From Pedobacter cryoconitis (GTDB taxonomy: Bacteria > Bacteroidota > Bacteroidia > Sphingobacteriales > Sphingobacteriaceae): 64,000 nucleotides of DNA. Every line of letters starts with the position of its first letter. Position 1 is the first letter of the stretch. The notes under the pieces are model-generated. The model searched no databases. It saw nothing but the letters and a program-made list of their open reading frames with translations, and was not told the DNA's origin. The DNA lies in assembly GCF_014200605.1 (NCBI RefSeq), contig NZ_JACHCE010000001.1:868001-932000 (forward strand), in the 5' to 3' direction. The translations under genes and the position numbers were made by a program. Shown here piece after piece: positions 54,805 to 63,556 of this stretch.

Positions 54805-56424
54805 ATGAACAACAATAAGTTTTATGTAATATTTCTCTTGTTTTTTCTCCCCTGGGTAGGGAAAACACAGACACCATTAAGAACTGCGCCGCTTACAGCT
54901 GAGCAAAGAGAAGTTTTTATACAAAATGCTTTAAAGCTCAGGAAAGATGAAAATTTCACAGGGGCACTTATGCAGTTAGACAGTATTCTTCAGGGGCAGC
55001 CTAAAGATGCTGCCGCCCTTTTATTTAAAGGTGACCTCCTGCTGCAAAATAAATCTTTCTCTAAGGCAGTGACGACTTATCAGGCTTTATTATCTTTGAA
55101 TTATGAACCGACGATTACCAGGATTAATCTCTCGTACGCTTTGTTTATGGCCCATCATCCGTCAAAGGCATTACATTATGCTAAAATAGCATGGGAGGGT
55201 GACAAAATTAATCCTAATGCTGTGGTGAATTATTTTAACGCGATGTTATGGAATATACAAACTAAACAAGCTTCAGATTTTTTACAAAAGCAAAACCAGC
55301 TTCTTAAGCCTGATCAGATCTTGGTACTTAAAGCGAGGCTTTACACCACTTCAGGTAACTACAAGAAGGGAATCCTCTATTATGATAGTCTAAATACCAA
55401 GTTTTTGAATAAATTCTATAGGAAGGAATATGCTGAAGTCCTTCTCGGTAAGAAGCAATTTAAGGCATCAATTGAACTTATGAAAAAAGACAGTACACTG
55501 TTTTCTCCAAATGAATATCATGAATTTATTCAGAAATATAAAGGAATAAGGCGTCAGGGAGTCGGAACAGAGTTTGCTTATTTTGAAGATATTGCCAAAA
55601 ATGTAAGAATTGAAAATGCCATTTGGTGGCAACAGGGGGAAGGACATGTCTATACATTTGGGCTTAGGGCAGGGGTATCATCAATAACTTCATTTCCAAA
55701 TCAGAAAACGAATGCTGAGTTTATACATCTAACCATTTCAGAACGCTGGAGTAAAGCCTGGACAGGTCTTTCTGATTTACACTTACAACGTATTCAGCCA
55801 GAAGGAACTAAGGGCTTTTATGGCTTAACCGGAAAGCAGACCATTCAATACCAACCAAATGATCGAAAAATGGTTGGATTATTTTATAGTTCAGATATTT
55901 TAAATTACACTGCTTCTTTGTTGGGACAAAATATCAGGAGTAGTAGTTTTGGATACGTTACCCACTTAATGTTAAATGGTAGGAATGGTTTCTATTCGCA
56001 GGGCACTATTGGTTTTTTATCAGATGACAATGTGAGTAATCAGTTTTTTGGGTCACTGTACCACCTTTTCCGAACTGAACCAACACTTAAAGCCGGCTTG
56101 AATTTTTCAGCTCTTCACTACAAGGATAATAGCATACAATACTACTTTTCTCCGAATCGATATTTGAGCTCAGAAGTTTTTGCAGACTATACGACACCTC
56201 TCCCTGCACTTTCCAAGTTTTATCTTCAGGTGCAAGCTGGAGCAGGTTTTCAAAAAATTGAAAAACTATCCTGGGAAAGTGCATTTCGATTTCAGCCGGA
56301 AATTGGGATGAGGCTAAACCATTTTGAAACGGCATTTAAATATCAGACCAGCAATGTAGCCTCGAGTACAGGTACAGGATATCGGTTTAACTGGTATACT
56401 TTACGATTAGCATGGCGATGGTAG
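54805..56424 (+). CDS. TPR plus beta-barrel outer-membrane protein
   Basis: 539 residues. Signal peptide (cut near ...VGKTQ, about 21), TPR-like helical repeats (about 30-215: GALMQLDSILQGQPKDAAAL, KAVTTYQALLSLNYEPT, then KALHYAKIAWEGDKINPNAV), and a C-terminal barrel (about 250-539) with alternating aromatic strands, a YYFSPNRYLSSEVFADY segment and an RLAWRW end. TPR plus barrel is the plan of polysaccharide export proteins such as PgaA, PelB and BcsC, and of YaiO-like proteins. I infer glycan export across the outer membrane. Its end touches the convergent gtrA-like gene (1-base gap). Confidence 0.75.
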   Translation: MNNNKFYVIFLLFFLPWVGKTQTPLRTAPLTAEQREVFIQNALKLRKDENFTGALMQLDSILQGQPKDAAALLFKGDLLLQNKSFSKAVTTYQALLSLNYEPTITRINLSYALFMAHHPSKALHYAKIAWEGDKINPNAVVNYFNAMLWNIQTKQASDFLQKQNQLLKPDQILVLKARLYTTSGNYKKGILYYDSLNTKFLNKFYRKEYAEVLLGKKQFKASIELMKKDSTLFSPNEYHEFIQKYKGIRRQGVGTEFAYFEDIAKNVRIENAIWWQQGEGHVYTFGLRAGVSSITSFPNQKTNAEFIHLTISERWSKAWTGLSDLHLQRIQPEGTKGFYGLTGKQTIQYQPNDRKMVGLFYSSDILNYTASLLGQNIRSSSFGYVTHLMLNGRNGFYSQGTIGFLSDDNVSNQFFGSLYHLFRTEPTLKAGLNFSALHYKDNSIQYYFSPNRYLSSEVFADYTTPLPALSKFYLQVQAGAGFQKIEKLSWESAFRFQPEIGMRLNHFETAFKYQTSNVASSTGTGYRFNWYTLRLAWRW

Positions 56425-56425
56425 C

Positions 56426-56914
56426 TCACTTGCTTGCATTTTTAAATGTAAAATGTTTTTGCAGAAAGTAGTTAAACGTAAGTACTATAGCTGTAGATAT
56501 AAACTTTGCGACTGTTGGATCAAGATTTAAAAATATAATTAATCCTGTTAGAATAAGGTATTCACTCCCAAGTCCTTGAAGAACAACCAGGAAGTATTTT
56601 CCTAGTTTCTTTGCGGAATCATCCTTAAGTTTTTTAGCCTCCTCAAATGCAAAGGTTTTAGCAAGCCAAAACCCGGTTGGAACTGTTATCAGAAAGGCAA
56701 GTACTAAGCTTATCGTATAGGAAGCAATAGTAAATCCATCGATAACTAGGCCAGATTTGGGAATTATAAAAAGGTAAAACCAAGCATATAAAAGAATGTT
56801 TAAAAGTGTATTTATTGCTCCTACTGCCAGGTAGGCATAAACCATGTATGGCATGAATCTTCTAAAAAGAGGATAAAATAATCTTAAAAAATAATTGATA
56901 ATTTGCTTTATCAT
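56426..56914 (-). CDS. GtrA-family membrane protein
   Basis: 162 residues with four hydrophobic helices in the GtrA fold (about 22-45, 62-85, 108-130, 138-155), ending FNYFLQKHFTF, the GtrA signature. GtrA proteins probably flip undecaprenyl-phosphate-linked sugars to the periplasm. Last gene of the six-gene glycan operon; it follows the GT4 gene after 1 base. Confidence 0.85.
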   Translation of the reverse strand: MIKQIINYFLRLFYPLFRRFMPYMVYAYLAVGAINTLLNILLYAWFYLFIIPKSGLVIDGFTIASYTISLVLAFLITVPTGFWLAKTFAFEEAKKLKDDSAKKLGKYFLVVLQGLGSEYLILTGLIIFLNLDPTVAKFISTAIVLTFNYFLQKHFTFKNASK

Positions 56915-56915
56915 G

Positions 56916-58097
56916 TCAGTTTAATTTAGCTGTCATTGATTTAATATGTGAGATATACCATTCAGCGAGCTCGTTCATTGGCAGACCCTTTGCTGCTGCA
57001 TAATTCTGGTCTTCAATTCTTTGTCGTTCCTCAGGGTCATTCAATAGCTTTCCTACAGCGTCAGCCATACTTTGGGCATCATCGGTTATAAAGTAGGCTC
57101 CACCGTAGCCTTCTTCCTCAACTACACGTTCCAAATCATCAATTTTTGGGAGAATACAGGCCCTGGCATAACTACCAGCCTGATGAAGTATGCCTGAACT
57201 ACCGGTGGTGGTGGTATATGGAAATATGATAAAAGTGCTGTCTTGGAATATCTTTGCTACCTCTTCTTCAGGTATATATCCATTAAAAATAACATTTTTC
57301 ATCTCTTTGTATTTTTCTTTAACACCGTTAAGATATCCAGTAACATTGGGGTTATCTGAGCCCGCTACAGTAGCAATAAATTTATACTGTGGATATTTTT
57401 GTTCAAGTATTAAGGTGGCATCTAGCATGACTTCAACCTTTTTATAAGTTCCAAACTTGCCAAAGGCCATTAAATTAATAGAAGTCAGTGGCTCATTTAA
57501 ATATACTCTTACTGGTAATTCAAAATTGCCGTGGGGAAGAAGAACTATGTTATTTACCTTATACTTTGTGCGAAGAATCTCTACATATTGCGATATGGTA
57601 ACACCAACTACGTTTGCTTTGAGAATAAACTTAGTTAGCTGTTCTCCAATTCTAAGAAAAAGTTTGGTTTTCCACTTAGAATTAGCCATCCCGATGGTAT
57701 CTAGTTTTACTGTTTCTGTAATGTTATGTAAGATTACAACAGATGGGATTTGCAGTATTTTACACATCCAGGGGGTAAGCAAACCTAATGCGGCTGGTAT
57801 CTTATTCCCTCCAAATGTCATAAATTGGAGGTTTAGAATTACCGCGTCTGGCTTTATTTTTTTTAAAGCCTTGCGTATTTTCAAAAAGTTACTCCATCCG
57901 TCAAAGTTCCAGCAAGGTACAATTTCAATACCTTTCAATTCGTAACGGCTATATTCTTCGTCATTTTCCAGATGATTTGTTAGGACATAAATCTTTTCTA
58001 TTTCCTTCTTTTCTGTAAAACTCTTGATAAGATGATAGCCATACTCATTTAGTGTAACCTGGCTAGGTGGATAGGGTGTAACAAATGCAAGTTTCAT
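56916..58097 (-). CDS. Glycosyltransferase family 4
   Basis: 393 residues, GT-B fold. N-terminal acceptor domain starting LAFVTPYPPSQVTLNEYG; C-terminal donor domain with GKFGTYKKVEVMLDA and the nucleotide-sugar-binding segment PYTTTTGSSGILHQAG, in which the usual E-x7-E is partly changed (FIIFPYTTTTGSSG). It transfers a sugar to a lipid-linked or other acceptor; donor unknown. Fifth gene of the operon. Confidence 0.85.
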   Translation of the reverse strand: MKLAFVTPYPPSQVTLNEYGYHLIKSFTEKKEIEKIYVLTNHLENDEEYSRYELKGIEIVPCWNFDGWSNFLKIRKALKKIKPDAVILNLQFMTFGGNKIPAALGLLTPWMCKILQIPSVVILHNITETVKLDTIGMANSKWKTKLFLRIGEQLTKFILKANVVGVTISQYVEILRTKYKVNNIVLLPHGNFELPVRVYLNEPLTSINLMAFGKFGTYKKVEVMLDATLILEQKYPQYKFIATVAGSDNPNVTGYLNGVKEKYKEMKNVIFNGYIPEEEVAKIFQDSTFIIFPYTTTTGSSGILHQAGSYARACILPKIDDLERVVEEEGYGGAYFITDDAQSMADAVGKLLNDPEERQRIEDQNYAAAKGLPMNELAEWYISHIKSMTAKLN

Positions 58098-58115
58098 AAA
58101 GCGATGATTTAAGGG

Positions 58116-58652
58116 TTAAAACGGTTGAATATTTATAATACGTAGTGCATCAAGACGCCAATGATCGCCCTGGAACAGAAGGACAAATGCGATTGTTACT
58201 TTTTCGCGACGCTCTGGTTTTTCGTACTTAAGTATAATATTACTGTCAATTGCGGTGCAGACCAACTGATCGCTAGACCAGTTAAGTATGTTTAAATGGT
58301 GTATTGAATCCGTTCTGATATTTACTGTTGATTTTGGAGTTTGCCTGTTATTACAGATAAATTTAAACCAGTTTTCCGTATAATATTCTTTTCCTGCTTC
58401 AACATCATTTGTCTGATAAAGATGATTTAAATGAGCCCATAGGTTGTTGTAATCCTCTTTTAATTTTTTTAGGTTGAAGTTTGATGGCCGATACGTTGCT
58501 TTGATATTTATGTTAATTTTTGATTGGTGCAGGCGACTAATTTCATCTGTTTTCATAAAGACAGGCAATTCACCCTTCCTTTCCTGTAGGTCTCCTTTTA
58601 AAAAAAGAAAAAGCACAATAACGGCTACCATAAGTCCATATAGGATTCTCAT
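58116..58652 (-). CDS. Membrane-anchored hypothetical protein
   Basis: 178 residues. One N-terminal hydrophobic segment (about 4-19) serves as anchor or signal; the rest is soluble. The end (TIAFVLLFQGDHWRLDALRI) looks like the final strand-turn-strand of an NTF2-like alpha+beta domain. No named family recognised. It follows the lipoprotein gene after 1 base and precedes GT4 by 18, so it belongs to the operon; a periplasmic accessory role in glycan assembly is inferred only from context. Confidence 0.65.
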   Translation of the reverse strand: MRILYGLMVAVIVLFLFLKGDLQERKGELPVFMKTDEISRLHQSKININIKATYRPSNFNLKKLKEDYNNLWAHLNHLYQTNDVEAGKEYYTENWFKFICNNRQTPKSTVNIRTDSIHHLNILNWSSDQLVCTAIDSNIILKYEKPERREKVTIAFVLLFQGDHWRLDALRIINIQPF

Positions 58653-58653
58653 A

Positions 58654-59469
58654 TTATTGATTCAGGTTAATGATAGACGAATTGACGCGATTAATCTGTG
58701 CCATAAAAAGGTAATTTCGAGAATGTGAAATTGGAATAGAAACATTGGCAATTCCTCGCAAAGAGTAAGCCTGCATACTAAATGTACTTTTGGCATCCCA
58801 GCACAAGATCTTTATCATTGTACCATCTGCCAGGATATTCTGGTATTGGTCTGTAAGTGGGCCAATTTTAATTATATAATTATCTTTATTTCTCTCTTTC
58901 ATTTTTATCGGGATGTATTCGCAGGTGCCTGATTGTACGTAATAGGTCGACAGTGCATCTTTATCTATAGCGTAATATGTCCCGGTTTTTGAATTTAAAT
59001 GAAGTTGTTCTTCAAAGAAATAATTTTTGTTTACTAATAACAGATTACTATATTGATCCGTGCTATAGTTAATGCTTTGTTGATTGAGATTGGAGTCTGG
59101 ATTTACAGTTTTTGGAGAGCGGTATATTTTTTTTAATTTGTCTAATGGTAGTCTGTTTTTAATAATAACTGGATAATCAAAATAAGTTTTGTTTTTAGAA
59201 AGTCGTATCCAGCCAGGTCCCTCAGTCAAGCCATTTATGAGTGGCAGATTAGCGATAATTTTTCCTTTTTCTTTTCTGGTTTTCAGTTCTATCGGCTGAA
59301 TAAAGGTTTGTAAGGTGATATTCCAGTCTGTATCTGTCAAAAAAACAAGGTTAAAATTTGGAACAAATAGAGTGTCATTTTGTTCAAGCCATTCGGGCTT
59401 ATCCAGTGTAGTGCTTTTACAACCGTAAAAGAACAATAGTAAGGCTATATATAATGACAGGGTTCTCAT
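58654..59469 (-). CDS. Hypothetical lipoprotein of the glycan operon
   Basis: 271 residues. The ATG at 59469 overlaps the upstream gene's stop as ATGA, which decides the start and gives a lipobox (FYGC, Cys17). The mature part is beta-rich with no family I recognise (NGLTEGPGWIRLSKNKTY, YYAIDKDALSTYYVQSG). Its position between the GT-C-like gene and the 178-residue protein implies translational coupling, so it is probably a periplasmic or outer-membrane subunit of the same glycan machine. Confidence 0.65.
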   Translation of the reverse strand: MRTLSLYIALLLFFYGCKSTTLDKPEWLEQNDTLFVPNFNLVFLTDTDWNITLQTFIQPIELKTRKEKGKIIANLPLINGLTEGPGWIRLSKNKTYFDYPVIIKNRLPLDKLKKIYRSPKTVNPDSNLNQQSINYSTDQYSNLLLVNKNYFFEEQLHLNSKTGTYYAIDKDALSTYYVQSGTCEYIPIKMKERNKDNYIIKIGPLTDQYQNILADGTMIKILCWDAKSTFSMQAYSLRGIANVSIPISHSRNYLFMAQINRVNSSIINLNQ

Positions 59470-62400
59470 TGCAAATAAAATTCTTCTGACATGAAACAAT
59501 GCGGCAACACGACAATTCCTTTATTTTTTGTTGCCAATTCATCTTGTAGAATTGGCGGAATACTACGCTTTTGGCCGTTTATGAAAACAGATAAAGGAAC
59601 TTGAGTTAAAGCGATAGCCCTATGCTGTATTTTTTGAACGTTATTTTGAAAAGTAGCTGACAAACCACTTCTTATAGCAGTCTTATGAATTAACAACTGA
59701 CTTTGCCATATTTTTCCAGACTCGTCTTTTTCCGCGATAAGTATAGCAGGAATATTAATTGAAGTAGTTAATTCGTCATAGATCTTAGTTTCAATTTGGA
59801 CTTTATCAGATGTAAGGAGCTTGACTGTATAGCTTGGTGCGCCTCCATGGATATAGCCTCTTTCACTTACATCAGTTTCTGCATATAGTTCAATAGATTG
59901 AACTTTAAGTGAATCCATTGCTTTGGTGTTATCTAAAGTGATATTAAAATAGGTACTGGATTTAGGAGATAAATTGTATTGAAATACAGTTTGAGGATAA
60001 AAGGTCTTTACCAACTCGTTTTGATAGCGAACCAGAACTTTAAGTGAAATATTGATCGGGATATCGTCGGCATTCAATATTTCTCCGGTAATAGAATTTT
60101 CCTTCCCATTTCTAATTAGATTCGTTTGGATAAACTGAGCAAATGGCTTTTTTATCCGGTCATCTTTAACAGTTGGAAAGCTACTGATTACCCGCTTTCC
60201 CATTTTTTTGAAAAGAACGTAATTGTAACTTCTCATTTGCTCAGCAGGGATCTGAATTTTAAATTTTGGAGGTATTATATACCATTTGCTATTCCTAAGA
60301 ACAAGGTTCATAGAGTCAGTTTTTGATTCAAATCCTAGCGAAGTATTCCATCTCGTGAAAATGGAACAAAAGGCACTATCTTTGGTTGTCCTGATCGTTT
60401 TTACATGTATGCTATCGAGCTTGGCATAAGAGGGTAGAAGACCACCATCACTAACTGATTTTTCGAGTAAATACTGATCAAGGGGATATGTGGGAGAAGG
60501 CTCAAAAAAATGAAATGCATTTTCGAACCTTTGAAAATCGAGATTGTTATAATAGTTTAAAACTGCTGTTACAGGATCTTTTTGTTCTCTAACCAAAAGA
60601 AGCTCATAAATCTGTTTTATCATAAAACAGCTAAAAAAAACTACAGGTAATAACGAGGAGCTATAAATTATTAATTTAGGATAATAATCCTGATTTTTTA
60701 GAGCTGGGATGAGATAATCTTGCTCTTTGTATTTTTTTAGATAAAGGATCGTTAATAAGGAGGCTATAACCAGACTGCTCAAAGGAATTATACCCCACAT
60801 ATATTTTAGTAATCTGGAAAGTTTTTTTGGAGGGGTAGGTTGAATAGTAGAAACATTACCCCTTTCCCAGACCATAATCCCATTTTCTAATCTTATTGTT
60901 CTGCTCCAGCCTGTATAATATAATAAGGGATCATAATACCTGTCGTTACTAAAAACGTATTTTAAACTGTATTTTTCAGCTTCAGTGAGAAAATCGCTTA
61001 GTGACGCTAAACCGTAGTTTCCTGAAAATTTTGCGTTTTCTAACCTTTCTACCGGCCGAGTAGTGAGTTCTGGTAATCTACGTGCCGAATGATAATTCCC
61101 GTCTACAGACGCGGCAAGAGAGTTTGCGCTAAGCCAGGCCATTTGGTCACCGAATCCTAAAGTTAAAAACCTCCATCTGATATGATCATCCCTGTTCATG
61201 AAATTTACGATAGGCTCAATTTCAATTTCTTTTGGTTGGAGTGGCCGGAAACTAGACAGGTGGAAGATGAAAATAAGAAATAAAAAGTAAGAAATCCCTG
61301 TTAATCCAGACAATAGGAAATGGTTCTTTGAACTAAAGCGACTAATCCAGAAGGATCTGGCTCCACCTGAAATAAAGGAATAGATAAACTTAGCCATGAA
61401 TGGTATGGCTATTATAGATGCCCAGAAGCCAAATCGATCCAATGTTAGAATATTGAACGCATTTGCGCCGAGAATCATTTTAGGAAGTGGTGTTGTGCCC
61501 CCGCTTCCTAATAGTAAACACAAAAGAAAGGAAACGGTCCAGCCCAAAAAACGTCTTTGCTTAAATAAAGAATAGAGTGTAGAGGGAAGTAAGGCGAAAA
61601 TTAGAGTAAGAGGAATAATATAAAAAACAATGCCCGAAGAAGGCTTTAAGAAGAAATTATCCCTGGAGCCGTGAGGTATGGAGACCTGGGTTATAGGATC
61701 CGTTTTGCTCCAGTACCAGTAGGGAAAGATTAATCCAACAGCAAGAGGGATCATCAAAGCGCCAAAAATAAAGAGTTTTTTGTACTTTTTTATTGCGGCA
61801 ACTAAAATAGTGTACAAATATTTAAAGAGGTTTTTCTTTTCCTGACTCTCATTAAGTCCATCAGACAAGGCCATGAAGACTGTAGGGGCTACAAAAAATG
61901 CCACACCAAAAATGGCAGTTACATGATGAGAACTAATCACTACAGCAAAAAAGCTGAGCGCCATCACCAGATAGATAGTTTTTCCTTTACAAAGATATTG
62001 ATATAGAAATGGCAGTGCGTTCAAAAGAAATGCAAGTCCTGTCAATGTTGGCATTTGACCAAAAACGTGTAAGGTTTCAACAATTGAGCTTAGCAACACT
62101 ACTAATAAGGCTGCTATACCAGCAGTCGCTTTATCAAAAAATAACTTACTAAACCTATAGACGCCAACTATTAAGATTTGCAAGATGGTGATGGCGTAAA
62201 TACAGAAAGATACTTTAAGTGGAAATATTTTGCTGATCAAGGCGATCATTTGGTGTACCAAAGGGGGGTAGCTTATGGTTAAAAAGCCAGTATACCATCT
62301 ATATTCCCATGGCTCAAACCAAAATCTAGAATAATGATCTGCAAAAAAAATGTGAACGTAGGCGTCGTAGGTCTTGGGAAGAGTGAAGTAGATTATAACA

Positions 62401-62489
62401 CCATGGGTAATTAGGGCCAGCGACATGGCCACGAGCAAGAATTTCTTCCCCAAATAATCCGTCCATATGTTGTTATTCGAAGTGTCCAA
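59466..62489 (-). CDS. Large GT-C-like membrane glycosyltransferase with soluble C-terminal region
   Basis: 1007 residues. The first 660 are multi-spanning (about 12-14 helices) and start with the first periplasmic loop motif DAYVHIFFADHYSR (Asp42, His46, Asp51), then TISYPPL (about 71-77), as in PTPS-related/GT-C-type proteins that use polyprenyl-phosphate sugars. The remaining about 350 residues are soluble and probably periplasmic, with an NTF2-like stretch (LNYYNNLDFQRFENAFHFF). The start codon is TTG (62489); the next in-frame ATG would cut into the first helix. Second gene of the operon. Confidence 0.75.
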   Translation of the reverse strand: MDTSNNNIWTDYLGKKFLLVAMSLALITHGVIIYFTLPKTYDAYVHIFFADHYSRFWFEPWEYRWYTGFLTISYPPLVHQMIALISKIFPLKVSFCIYAITILQILIVGVYRFSKLFFDKATAGIAALLVVLLSSIVETLHVFGQMPTLTGLAFLLNALPFLYQYLCKGKTIYLVMALSFFAVVISSHHVTAIFGVAFFVAPTVFMALSDGLNESQEKKNLFKYLYTILVAAIKKYKKLFIFGALMIPLAVGLIFPYWYWSKTDPITQVSIPHGSRDNFFLKPSSGIVFYIIPLTLIFALLPSTLYSLFKQRRFLGWTVSFLLCLLLGSGGTTPLPKMILGANAFNILTLDRFGFWASIIAIPFMAKFIYSFISGGARSFWISRFSSKNHFLLSGLTGISYFLFLIFIFHLSSFRPLQPKEIEIEPIVNFMNRDDHIRWRFLTLGFGDQMAWLSANSLAASVDGNYHSARRLPELTTRPVERLENAKFSGNYGLASLSDFLTEAEKYSLKYVFSNDRYYDPLLYYTGWSRTIRLENGIMVWERGNVSTIQPTPPKKLSRLLKYMWGIIPLSSLVIASLLTILYLKKYKEQDYLIPALKNQDYYPKLIIYSSSLLPVVFFSCFMIKQIYELLLVREQKDPVTAVLNYYNNLDFQRFENAFHFFEPSPTYPLDQYLLEKSVSDGGLLPSYAKLDSIHVKTIRTTKDSAFCSIFTRWNTSLGFESKTDSMNLVLRNSKWYIIPPKFKIQIPAEQMRSYNYVLFKKMGKRVISSFPTVKDDRIKKPFAQFIQTNLIRNGKENSITGEILNADDIPINISLKVLVRYQNELVKTFYPQTVFQYNLSPKSSTYFNITLDNTKAMDSLKVQSIELYAETDVSERGYIHGGAPSYTVKLLTSDKVQIETKIYDELTTSINIPAILIAEKDESGKIWQSQLLIHKTAIRSGLSATFQNNVQKIQHRAIALTQVPLSVFINGQKRSIPPILQDELATKNKGIVVLPHCFMSEEFYLQ

Positions 62490-62541
62490 CAGTATTTATT
62501 TTAATTATGAGATAAGGAACTGCAATGATAAATTTTGTTGG

Positions 62542-63297
62542 TTATTTTTTTTGATCTCCTTGCAGATGGTATTGATAGTATAATTTCATGAGTTGGATTG
62601 GGATTCTTATGGCGTGCTTCATCGTTAATCGTGAATCTCCTACTTCCGTCCAATTCATCAGTGGGAATTCTAATACCCCTTTTTGTAGAGTTGTTTTGCC
62701 GAATTTTTTTTGGAGACGAAGGAAAATTTCAACATCGAAAAGCCAAGGAGTCATGAAGGGAGCCTTAAAAAGGAACGGAACCAGATTACGCTGAAAAATT
62801 TTAGCACCGCATTGTGTGTCCTGAAAAGGGGTTTTCAGGATTACACGAATAAATTTTTTAACTAAACTGCTAAAAAGAGAACGGTTGTCATCCCTCACTA
62901 TACTTGCCCCCAGTCTCTGAATCCGGCTTCCTACAATTGCACCAAATTGGGGGAGTTTTTCTTTATATCTGGCCATGTCAAGCCATTCTTCCGGTTTGGT
63001 AGCTAAGTCTGCATCCAAAAATCCAATAAGCTCTGATTTAAAGTTTTTATGTATATGAAGCATTCCTTGTCTAACCGCTTCCGATTTGCCTCCATTTTGC
63101 TTCAAATTGTAAACACATATGTTTTGAGGGCAGGCATATTGTATAGCTAGAAGTACTGAATACGTTTTATCTTTACTTCCATCGTTCACAAAGCAGAGCA
63201 AAACCTCGGGATGGTCTTGAGCAAAAGCAAGAAAATCTGCATAAGGGAACCTTTTTTCTTCATTGTAGCAAGGAACAATAATAGCGTAATTTTTCAT
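62542..63297 (-). CDS. Glycosyltransferase family 2 (polyprenyl-phosphate sugar synthase-like)
   Basis: 251 residues. GT-A fold with IIVPCYNEEKRF, nucleotide-binding FVNDGSKDKT, metal-binding LDADL (Asp95, Asp97) and the C-terminal QCGAKIFQR segment seen in dolichyl/undecaprenyl-phosphate glucose or mannose synthases. Unlike GtrB it lacks C-terminal membrane helices. It would make the lipid-linked sugar that the GT-C-like protein uses. First gene of the operon. Confidence 0.87.
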   Translation of the reverse strand: MKNYAIIVPCYNEEKRFPYADFLAFAQDHPEVLLCFVNDGSKDKTYSVLLAIQYACPQNICVYNLKQNGGKSEAVRQGMLHIHKNFKSELIGFLDADLATKPEEWLDMARYKEKLPQFGAIVGSRIQRLGASIVRDDNRSLFSSLVKKFIRVILKTPFQDTQCGAKIFQRNLVPFLFKAPFMTPWLFDVEIFLRLQKKFGKTTLQKGVLEFPLMNWTEVGDSRLTMKHAIRIPIQLMKLYYQYHLQGDQKK

Positions 63298-63556
63298 GTT
63301 GTAAACGTTGTTTAACTTTAGGGTATGATGTTTTTCTCATCGTGATTTATAATGATCAGTCTTATATTTAATAGGAAGTTACCTGTTTAAACTGGGTTTC
63401 ACAATATCATTTGGAATAAACTTCTTTTTAGAGAAAAATATTCTGTTTTTTCATTAAATTTATTTAGCCATTTATGGCGTTTGTCGAAAAACCTATATAA
63501 TGGTCCACAAACCAGTATCTACCTTATTGTTACTTTAAGTAAAAACCTGATTAATT

